Part shown: positions 6,730 to 12,538 of the stretch, in pieces | Position numbering within the stretch: the stretch's first letter is position 1 | Layout of the letters: the number at the start of each line of letters is the position of its first letter | NCBI GenBank assembly: GCA_905236325.1 | Contig: CAJOPJ010000050.1 | Coordinates: forward strand, 1-12,538 | Direction: 5' to 3' | DNA length: 12,538 nucleotides | From: an uncultured Selenomonadaceae bacterium | Lineage (GTDB): Bacteria > Bacillota > Negativicutes > Selenomonadales > Selenomonadaceae | The notes under the pieces: model-generated | Told to the model about the DNA's origin: nothing | Seen by the model: only the letters and a program-made list of their open reading frames with translations | Databases searched by the model: none | Translations under genes and position numbers: made by a program

Positions 6730-8943
6730 ATGGCTGAAACAAATAATCCTACGCCGCCACGCCGACGACAAAATAAAGTGCGTAGCGGAATCGGAACTTT
6801 TATGAAAATTTTACTTGGACTTTTTATTTTTGTGCTTGTAATGGCAGCAGGAATTGCAATAGGCTTTGTCACGGCAAACATCAACGCTAAACCTGACATC
6901 GCAAGTGATATTCGCCCACCAGCCTCAAGCCAAATTTACGACTCGGCAGGAAATGAACTTGCAAACATTCACTCAACTGAAAACAGAATGCCTGTCAAAA
7001 TTGAACAAATTCCAATCGCCCTGCAACAAGCATTTGTCGCAATTGAAGACAACAGATTTTATGAACACAACGGCATTGATCCACGCGGCTTGGCACGCGC
7101 AATTTATACAAACCTAAAGGCAGAGGAAATTGCTGAAGGCGGCTCAACAATCACTCAACAGCTTGCTAAAAATGCTTACCTTACGCAGGAACGCACTTTA
7201 AAACGCAAAATTCAGGAAGTTTTTTTGGCTCTGCAACTTGAAAAGCAATACACTAAGCAGGAAATTTTAGAATTATATCTGAATCAAATTTATTTCGGTC
7301 AAGGTGCATATGGCGTTCAAGCTGCTGCTAAAACTTACTTCGGCAAAAATATTCAGGACTTGAATTTGTCTGAATGTGCAATGTTGGCAGGTATTCCAAA
7401 AAGTCCTAACTACTATTCGCCGTTCAACAACCTTCGCGCCGCAACTGAGCGCAGGAACACTGTTCTTGACCAAATGGTAAAATATAACTACCTGCGCCCT
7501 GCCGAAGCTGCCGAAGCTAAAAATTTTGAAATTGTTTTGGCGCAACAAAATCAGCCCGAAGAATCAAAAGAAGCGGCGTATTTTTTAAATTATGTTACTC
7601 AGTTGGTTATCGAAAAGTACGGCGCAGACGCGCTTTACAAGGACGGCTTGAAAATTTATACCACAATCGATATGGACATTCAGCGTATGGCTGAGCAATC
7701 TTTGCTTGAAATTTTGCCGACTTATGAAACCGACGCAAATGGTCTTCAGCAACCGCAAGGCGCACTTGTTGCAATTGAACCTTCGACAGGTTATATTAAA
7801 GCAATGGTTGGCGGGCGCGGCACTGACCAATTCAATCGCGCAACAATGGCTGAACGTCAGCCCGGCAGTGCATTTAAGCCTTTCGTGTTTGCCGCCGCAT
7901 TGGAAAATAATTTCACACCCGACACAATTATTGAGGATAGCCCTGTCAATATTGACGGCTGGCGACCTCAAAATGACAATGGAACTTTTCGCGGTAGTGT
8001 GACTTTGCGAACTGTCGCCACGCACTCAATGAATGTTCCTACAGTTAAAATTGCACAGTCGCTCGGTATGGATAAGCCAATTTTCTACGCGCAGGAGATG
8101 GGCATTTCAACTTTTGTTTTGGACGGCGATCCTAACGACAGAAATTTTGCAACTTCACTTGGCGGAATGACGCGCGGAGTTACGCCACTTGAAATTGCAA
8201 GCGCGTACTGCACTTTTGCAAATAATGGCGTTTATATGCCTCATGTCGCAATTACTAAAATTCTTGATAGGAATGGTAAAATTCTTGAGGAAGCCGCTCC
8301 GCAAGGTCGCGCAGTTATCAGCCAACAGAGTGCGGCGGCTTTAACCAGCATGCTTGAAGATGTTATAACGCGCGGCACTGGCAGAAATGCAAATATTGAC
8401 AGACCAGCTGCAGGAAAAACCGGCACAACTTCCAACTACAAAGACGCTTGGTTTGTAGGTTACACGCCTGATTTAGTTGCGGCGGTTTGGGTTGGCAATG
8501 ATGACAATTCAAATTTGCCCGGCATCATGGGCGGTCAAACTCCGGCTTACATTTGGTCAAGTTTTATGCGCAAGGCTTTAGCTAATGTTCCTGTTCACGA
8601 TTTCGATCAATCTGTTTTAGCTTACAGAAATTCTGCAAGGCGACAGACTTTGCACGACAATGGCACAGGTTATGTTGATGAAAATCAGCAAAATCAATCC
8701 ACACAATCTGAGCAGTCCGAGCGTCCAAGTCGTCAATCTCAACCTACTGAAACCTATGATCCAAATGAATATTATGATAACACGCCAAAGCGCAATTATG
8801 ACAATGAACCAAGTTACAGCAATGAGCCGAGTTATCCGACTGAGCCGGAGCGTTATGATGCGCCGTCACCTTCAGAAAGTTATGTTGAACCAACTTATGA
8901 TGATGCGCCAACTCCCGGCGGCGGAATTTCTAAAGGTATGTAA
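6730..8943 (+). CDS. Class A penicillin-binding protein (PBP1A-type transglycosylase/transpeptidase)
   Basis: Bifunctional peptidoglycan synthase anchored in the inner membrane with its catalytic part outside. A short basic cytoplasmic segment (RRRQNK, 11-16) precedes one membrane helix (about 27-49). The glycosyltransferase 51 domain (about 70-245) has E106-DNRFYEH, EGGSTITQQLAKN and EILELYLNQIYFGQ (from 178). The transpeptidase domain (about 325-620) has S380-x-x-K383, S433-M-N435 and K563-T-G-T, so both activities look intact. From about residue 635 to 737 there is a low-complexity tail rich in Gln, Ser, Asn, Pro, Glu and Tyr, with a six-residue repeat at 692-709. AAAGGA (6715-6720) lies 9 bases before the ATG. 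It shares a transcription unit with the pyrophosphatase gene and ends at a bidirectional terminator. Confidence 0.95.
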   Translation: MAETNNPTPPRRRQNKVRSGIGTFMKILLGLFIFVLVMAAGIAIGFVTANINAKPDIASDIRPPASSQIYDSAGNELANIHSTENRMPVKIEQIPIALQQAFVAIEDNRFYEHNGIDPRGLARAIYTNLKAEEIAEGGSTITQQLAKNAYLTQERTLKRKIQEVFLALQLEKQYTKQEILELYLNQIYFGQGAYGVQAAAKTYFGKNIQDLNLSECAMLAGIPKSPNYYSPFNNLRAATERRNTVLDQMVKYNYLRPAEAAEAKNFEIVLAQQNQPEESKEAAYFLNYVTQLVIEKYGADALYKDGLKIYTTIDMDIQRMAEQSLLEILPTYETDANGLQQPQGALVAIEPSTGYIKAMVGGRGTDQFNRATMAERQPGSAFKPFVFAAALENNFTPDTIIEDSPVNIDGWRPQNDNGTFRGSVTLRTVATHSMNVPTVKIAQSLGMDKPIFYAQEMGISTFVLDGDPNDRNFATSLGGMTRGVTPLEIASAYCTFANNGVYMPHVAITKILDRNGKILEEAAPQGRAVISQQSAAALTSMLEDVITRGTGRNANIDRPAAGKTGTTSNYKDAWFVGYTPDLVAAVWVGNDDNSNLPGIMGGQTPAYIWSSFMRKALANVPVHDFDQSVLAYRNSARRQTLHDNGTGYVDENQQNQSTQSEQSERPSRQSQPTETYDPNEYYDNTPKRNYDNEPSYSNEPSYPTEPERYDAPSPSESYVEPTYDDAPTPGGGISKGM
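8803..8856 (+). repeat. Imperfect 18-base coding tandem repeat in the PBP tail
   Basis: Three in-frame copies start at 8803, 8821 and 8839 and encode NEPSYS, NEPSYP and TEPERY. The first two copies differ mainly at third codon positions plus the last codon. This indicates an older duplication within the disordered tail. Confidence 0.7.
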
Positions 8944-8973
8944 AAAAAAACGCCTTTCACAGGCGTTTTTTTT
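8943..8973. terminator. Bidirectional intrinsic terminator between convergent units
   Basis: ACGCCT and AGGCGT form the core of a stem that includes eight A (8943-8950) pairing with eight T (8966-8973), 13 perfect base pairs around the loop TTCAC (8956-8960). Read from either strand it is a hairpin followed by a U tract. It serves the PBP gene on the + strand and the PHP-phosphatase operon on the - strand. Confidence 0.92.
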
Positions 8974-8982
8974 GTGAAATTT

Positions 8983-9831
8983 TTAACCAAGTTCAACAAA
9001 TTTTCTATCGCGCTTATTGAACTGCAAAATTTTTTTGTAGCCGAATTGCCTGACATATTCAATAGCCTCATCGCAGAATCTGCCGCAATCTTCAGGCTGA
9101 TGTGCATCTGAATTTATTGTTATCGGCAAATTGTAACTTGCGGCGATTTTCATAAAATCTGCACATGGCGAAATTTCTTTGACAGGATAGCGATATTTAG
9201 TTCCGGTGTTTACATCGACTGCAAGATTAAATTTTTTCATGGCAGAAGCGGCGCGTTCATAAAATTCAGTTGCGTCAAAGTCCGGCAGAAAATTAAACAG
9301 TCGGACGTTGAATGGGTGACCAATAATTTCAAAATTTCCGCAAGCACAAAGTCTTTCAATTTCAGCGGCGTATTCAGCGTAAATATCACGCAAGCTGTGA
9401 TTGTTCCATTCAGCAAGGAGTTTTGAAGCATCAAATCCCCAGCCCCACAAAAAATGCACTGAACCGATCCTGTAATCAAAATCCCAAGCGTCGAGGATTT
9501 TTTTTGTTGCAGTTTGATTTTTAAAATTGCAAACTTCAATCCCAATTTTGACTGCGTGATTTTTCTGCAATTCAGTTAAAAAATCGAAATAATCTTGCAA
9601 AGTGTGCTTAAATTTATTTGTCTTTAGCCAGACTTTTTGAAATTTTCCAACTTCAGAATCATCAAGCACCAAATCATCATAATAAAATTTTTCGAATTCA
9701 GGAAAGGTATGCGTATGTTCCGAAATGCCAATTTCAGAAAGACCACGCTTTGCCGCAGAGTCAAAAAATCCTTGCACCCAATCAACATTATAATCGCCAT
9801 ATTCAAAATGCATGTGGTAGTCAAATTTCAT
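8983..9831 (-). CDS. PHP-family phosphatase, histidinol-phosphatase-like
   Basis: A metal-dependent phosphoesterase of the PHP superfamily, closest in layout to HisK/HisJ-type histidinol phosphatases, which remove phosphate from L-histidinol phosphate in histidine synthesis. The 282-residue length fits. Metal-ligand positions are visible: H6-M-H8, E38-H39-T-H41, E99 in GIE, H126 in GSVHF, H172 in GHP and D242-A-H244. No other his gene is nearby, so a different phosphomonoester, such as a sugar phosphate from the glycan genes upstream, is possible. The ribosome site AAGGTG (9842-9837) overlaps the stop codon of the glycosyltransferase gene, so translation is probably coupled. It is the last gene of the minus-strand operon. 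Confidence 0.8.
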   Translation of the reverse strand: MKFDYHMHFEYGDYNVDWVQGFFDSAAKRGLSEIGISEHTHTFPEFEKFYYDDLVLDDSEVGKFQKVWLKTNKFKHTLQDYFDFLTELQKNHAVKIGIEVCNFKNQTATKKILDAWDFDYRIGSVHFLWGWGFDASKLLAEWNNHSLRDIYAEYAAEIERLCACGNFEIIGHPFNVRLFNFLPDFDATEFYERAASAMKKFNLAVDVNTGTKYRYPVKEISPCADFMKIAASYNLPITINSDAHQPEDCGRFCDEAIEYVRQFGYKKILQFNKRDRKFVELG

Positions 9832-9840
9832 TTTATCACC

Positions 9841-10833
9841 TTAAATTGCTTTTAAACTTTCAAAAGCTGCCAAAATTTCCTCAACTTCAATTGACTTCAT
9901 ACAAATATTATTCATGTTGCAAAATTTGCCGTGACCAACTCTGTCGCAGGGCGAACATTCTTGCTTTTGATAAATATATTTGCAAAAATTTTTTGGAGCC
10001 CACTTCAAAGGCGAAGTTGGACCATAAAATGCAAGCGTCGGTGTTTTTACTGCAGCTGCAATATGAAGTGGCGCACTGCAACCACTGAACAAAAAATCTG
10101 CGCGGCGCAAAACTTCAGCCATTTCTGTCAGCGTAGTTTTTCCGCGCAAATCAATATCATCTTCCGCAAAATAAAAATTTTTCTGCGCGTCGGCTTTTCC
10201 ACCAATCAAAACAAATCTGCAATTTTCAGTTGTACGCAATTTTTGCATTACAGCCTTGTAAGTTTCAATCGGCAAATTTTTTATCAAAGTCGAAGTGAAT
10301 GGCGCAATTGCTATTGTTAATTTTTCACTGCGCGGCAAAATTTTATCGACAGCGATTTTTTCAGCGTCGGTTGCGTCGGCTACATAAAGTTTTGTCAAAT
10401 CGCCTTGAAGTTTTATGCCAATGCATTTTTCGATAACCTGCGCCATGTAATTGTTGAAATAAATCTGTTCACTTTCGACTTCGTCAAGCGCGATTGAATT
10501 TGACATAAATAATTTGCGTTTGTGAGTAAGTCCTGCACGAACAGGTATCATTGCTAAAAATGGCAATAGCGCACTTTTGTACTTAAAATCCAAACACAGC
10601 GCGACATCATAACGCCAAATTTTTTTTATTACCGGCAAAATTGGCATACCTTTTTTGTAAGGAACTATTTCATCAATGAACGGCAGTTTAACTAAATTTG
10701 CAGCTTCAGGCAAAACCATGTACGCAATTTTGCTTTTTGGAAAAGTTTCGCGCACTGCTTTTACAAAGCCTGTTGAAATTACTGCGTCGCCAATCATATT
10801 TTGTTGCGTAATTAAAATTTTTTCAAACTTCAT
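9841..10833 (-). CDS. Glycosyltransferase family 9 (heptosyltransferase-like)
   Basis: Probably transfers heptose or another sugar from a nucleotide donor onto lipopolysaccharide core or a related surface glycan at the cytoplasmic face of the inner membrane. The 330-residue protein has the two-domain GT-B layout of the family. The N-terminal motif QQNMIGDAVISTG (10-22) corresponds to the usual R-x-x-L/I-G-D loop, and SGCSAPLHIAAAVKTPTLAFYG is the C-terminal donor-binding signature. Near the end C293, C296, C305 and C311 form a CxxC-x8-C-x5-C cluster. It starts 2 bases after the YbaK-type gene and is 9 bases from the PHP gene. Presence of this family supports a cell with an outer membrane. The exact sugar is not readable. 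Confidence 0.88.
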   Translation of the reverse strand: MKFEKILITQQNMIGDAVISTGFVKAVRETFPKSKIAYMVLPEAANLVKLPFIDEIVPYKKGMPILPVIKKIWRYDVALCLDFKYKSALLPFLAMIPVRAGLTHKRKLFMSNSIALDEVESEQIYFNNYMAQVIEKCIGIKLQGDLTKLYVADATDAEKIAVDKILPRSEKLTIAIAPFTSTLIKNLPIETYKAVMQKLRTTENCRFVLIGGKADAQKNFYFAEDDIDLRGKTTLTEMAEVLRRADFLFSGCSAPLHIAAAVKTPTLAFYGPTSPLKWAPKNFCKYIYQKQECSPCDRVGHGKFCNMNNICMKSIEVEEILAAFESLKAI

Positions 10834-10835
10834 AA

Positions 10836-11309
10836 CTACACAACTTTCGATTTTGAAACATCAATCCAGCCGGAAATTTTTATATATTTATCAATTTCAG
10901 ACAAATTCAATTTTACCAAACTGTTGCTTGAACCGGCGGCAGGATAAATTACTTCATAGCGTCGCAAAGATTCATCAGCATAAATCGGCACGCCTTCATT
11001 GACTGCGAAAGGACAAACTCCACCGACCGCATGACCAATTAAATTTTCAACTTCCTCAACAGGCAACATACTCGGTCGGCAAGAAAATTGCGCTTTGAAT
11101 TTTTTATTGTCAATTTTCATATCGCCGGAAACTAAAATCAGCGCAGGTTTTTTATCGACCAAAAATGACAGAGTTTTTGCAATTTGTCCAAGTTGACAAT
11201 TTAAAACTTCAGCTGCCATTTCTGAAGTTGCTGTCGATTCTGCAAATTCTTGAACTTTTTCAACTTCGCCAATCGACTCAAAAAAATTTTTCACTTTTTC
11301 AACTGACAA
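10836..11309 (-). CDS. YbaK/EbsC-type aminoacyl-tRNA editing protein
   Basis: A stand-alone relative of the ProRS editing domain; family members hydrolyse mischarged tRNAs such as Cys- or Ala-tRNA(Pro). The 157 residues cover one complete YbaK domain, with K45 in IAKTLSF and the conserved GHAVGGVCPF loop at 92-101, followed by a YEVIYPAAGSSN segment. The start is taken as TTG at 11309, because GGAGG (11322-11318) lies 8 bases upstream. A longer frame from TTG at 11324 would overlap that site. The gene begins 18 bases after the MBL-fold gene and ends 2 bases before the glycosyltransferase gene. Which mischarged tRNA it edits cannot be decided from sequence. Confidence 0.88.
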   Translation of the reverse strand: MSVEKVKNFFESIGEVEKVQEFAESTATSEMAAEVLNCQLGQIAKTLSFLVDKKPALILVSGDMKIDNKKFKAQFSCRPSMLPVEEVENLIGHAVGGVCPFAVNEGVPIYADESLRRYEVIYPAAGSSNSLVKLNLSEIDKYIKISGWIDVSKSKVV

Positions 11310-11317
11310 ATTATTTT

Positions 11318-11322
11318 CCTCC
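11318..11322 (-). promoter_or_regulatory. Ribosome binding site that sets the TTG start of the YbaK-type gene
   Basis: On the minus strand GGAGG occupies 11322-11318, 8 bases before TTG at 11309-11307. The upstream TTG at 11324-11322 shares a base with it and cannot be used together with it. Confidence 0.75.
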
Positions 11323-11327
11323 AAAAG

Positions 11328-12269
11328 TTATTCCAAGATTCGCGCAGGGTCATAAACAATATTTCCAATTCCTGCGTCAACGCGATTGTACCCTCTGTCA
11401 ATTTCAAAAGCTATTGCGGCTTCGTTGCCCATGAAATTGAACGGCACTTTGTCATCTTTTCCTGCAAAAATTATTTCAACATCTTCAAGCAACCTGTCCA
11501 TGTAATCGACAGTTAAATCACCGCCGCCGTGCGAACAATAAATTTTGTCGAATTTGCCGGTTGTAACTTCACGCAGGTGGCGCAGATTCTTTTCATAACT
11601 TGTAAGTCCGAGCGATTCAGGCAAAAATAAAAATGTGAACATATTTGCGCCGTCGCCTGTCAACAAGGCTTTATTTTCGCGGAACAAGATTGCAATCATT
11701 CCCTGCGTATGCCCTGCAATGTCATAAATATCTAAATGCACGTCGCCTAAATCAATAGTCATTCCTCCCTGCAAATTTTTAAATCTGTCGGGATTGTCAA
11801 TCGGCTGGAAGTCGGAATCAGTCAGCGAACTTGCAAGTTCAGGATTCATTCCAATGTATCCTTTACGATTTTCAATGGCGGTGTGTTCGCGAAACAACGC
11901 ATTGTCTTTGGCGTTCATATAGACTTCATCAAATTGCGCCGAACCTGACGCGTGGTCAACATGTCCGTGCGTCAAAATTACAGTTATCGGCTTATCTGTC
12001 AAATTCTGAACATAAGCCTTTAAGTCACCAACGCCAATACCTGTATCAATCAAGGCTACACGATCTTTGCCTTCAACCAAATACATTAAGTCACCAACGC
12101 AATTTTTTATGCGCGTAATATTTTTGTCAATTTTTGCAGAGCGAAACATTACAACTGAATCTTGCGCGGCTAAAACTTTTTGGTTTGCAATGTCTTTAAA
12201 ATTTAAAAGTCCGACACCGGTTGCTAAAATTCCTGCTGTCTTTAAAAAATTTCTACGCGTAATATCCAT
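11328..12269 (-). CDS. Tat-signal metallo-beta-lactamase-fold hydrolase
   Basis: A predicted exported metal-dependent hydrolase of unknown substrate. The N-terminus TRRNFLKTAG (4-13), followed by a hydrophobic stretch to about residue 22 and VLAAQ near 32-36, is a twin-arginine signal, so the protein should cross the inner membrane folded. The MBL fold shows H101-G-H103-V-D105-H106, H187 in AGHTQG, D206 in TGDG and H248 in CSHGG, a full binuclear metal set. ATG at 12269 is preferred: GAGGGG (12285-12280) lies 10 bases upstream and the Tat motif then begins at residue 4. A GTG at 12287 falls within that ribosome site. It follows the acyltransferase by 14 bases. Hydrolysis of an ester, thioester or lactone is possible; no substrate can be named. 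Confidence 0.85.
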   Translation of the reverse strand: MDITRRNFLKTAGILATGVGLLNFKDIANQKVLAAQDSVVMFRSAKIDKNITRIKNCVGDLMYLVEGKDRVALIDTGIGVGDLKAYVQNLTDKPITVILTHGHVDHASGSAQFDEVYMNAKDNALFREHTAIENRKGYIGMNPELASSLTDSDFQPIDNPDRFKNLQGGMTIDLGDVHLDIYDIAGHTQGMIAILFRENKALLTGDGANMFTFLFLPESLGLTSYEKNLRHLREVTTGKFDKIYCSHGGGDLTVDYMDRLLEDVEIIFAGKDDKVPFNFMGNEAAIAFEIDRGYNRVDAGIGNIVYDPARILE

Positions 12270-12279
12270 CTTTTTTAGA

Positions 12280-12285
12280 CCCCTC
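12280..12285 (-). promoter_or_regulatory. Ribosome binding site that sets the ATG start of the MBL-fold gene
   Basis: GAGGGG on the minus strand shares its first two bases with the TGA stop of the preceding acyltransferase gene and lies 10 bases before ATG at 12269. This suggests coupled translation. Confidence 0.7.
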
Positions 12286-12538
12286 ACAAATCTAAATTTT
12301 TAATAAATTTTGCAGGAACTCCGCCAACCAAAGTTCCCGGCGCAACATCTTTAGTAACAACTGAACCAGCCGCAACAATCGCATTTTCGCCGACAGTTAC
12401 GCCAGGTAAAATTGTTGAACCTGCGCCAATCCAAACATTTTTACCAATAACGACAGGCTTGCAGGTTATAATTCTGCGTTCTTTAGGATCGTGGTTGTTG
12501 CTAATCAGCGAACAATTTGCCGCAATCATTGCGCCGTC
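12284..12538 (-). CDS. Hexapeptide-repeat acyltransferase (LacA/NodL/Maa-like), 5' part outside window
   Basis: C-terminal 84 residues of a left-handed beta-helix acyltransferase that moves an acetyl or similar group from a CoA thioester to a sugar. The frame remains open to the right edge. Seen are NCSLISNNHDP, whose His fits the catalytic position of the sugar O-acetyltransferase branch, then hexapeptide turns (VVIGKNVWIGAGSTILPGV, VTVGENAIVAAGSVV) and the closing PGTLVGGVPAKFIK typical of the family end. With the family 9 glycosyltransferase downstream it may decorate a surface polysaccharide (inference). Maltose or galactoside acetyltransferase activity is equally compatible. The stop codon overlaps the ribosome site of the next gene. 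Confidence 0.85.
   Translation of the reverse strand, partial: DGAMIAANCSLISNNHDPKERRIITCKPVVIGKNVWIGAGSTILPGVTVGENAIVAAGSVVTKDVAPGTLVGGVPAKFIKNLDL

Noticed and set aside
7585..8025. Minus-strand open frame of 146 codons inside the PBP gene, and similar long frames opposite mtaD and tgt
   Set aside because: The proteins are Cys/His/Asn-rich with no recognisable domain and no ribosome site; they are shadows of strongly supported genes.
9618..10088. Plus-strand open frame of 156 codons across the PHP and glycosyltransferase genes
   Set aside because: It crosses the junction of two well-supported minus-strand genes, has atypical composition and no ribosome site.
1..12538. CRISPR arrays, tRNA or rRNA genes, insertion sequences, phage genes
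   Set aside because: No regularly spaced repeats, cloverleaf-like segments, transposase motifs or terminal inverted repeats were seen on reading both strands.

Overview
The window is AT-rich bacterial DNA, densely coded, with short gaps and purine-rich Shine-Dalgarno sites. It suggests a diderm Firmicute of the Negativicutes/Selenomonadales kind. Firmicute-like traits are the AGGAGG-type ribosome sites, the CBS/DRTGG family II pyrophosphatase and the amidohydrolase MtaD. An outer-membrane or surface-glycan trait is the family 9 (heptosyltransferase-like) glycosyltransferase. This placement is inference; there is no rRNA or other phylogenetic marker here.

Left to right on the + strand: (1) the 3' part of a gene for an unusual protein joining a PTS EIIB-like domain, with its phosphorylatable Cys, to a ROK domain that has lost its kinase and zinc motifs. 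(2) A single-gene Hsp20 unit with its own promoter, a structured leader and an intrinsic terminator. (3) A run of a small retropepsin-like aspartic protease gene, mtaD (MTA/SAH deaminase) and tgt (tRNA-guanine transglycosylase), ending at a hairpin terminator. (4) A two-gene unit of a CBS-domain inorganic pyrophosphatase and a class A penicillin-binding protein, ending in a 13-bp hairpin that can terminate transcription from both sides.

The right-hand part, 8983 to the end, is a tightly packed minus-strand operon that enters from beyond the right edge. In transcription order it holds a hexapeptide-repeat acyltransferase (5' part outside the window), a Tat-signal metallo-beta-lactamase-fold hydrolase, a YbaK-type aminoacyl-tRNA editing protein, the family 9 glycosyltransferase and a PHP-family phosphatase. 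Acyltransferase plus glycosyltransferase suggests cell-surface glycan assembly; the other three do not obviously fit that pathway.

Most of the window is housekeeping: SAM by-product recycling, queuosine tRNA modification, pyrophosphate removal and peptidoglycan synthesis. The parts that deserve a second look are the EIIB/pseudo-ROK fusion, the stand-alone retropepsin-like protein, the Hsp20 leader and the mixed minus-strand operon. No tRNA, rRNA, CRISPR array, insertion sequence or phage gene was seen.
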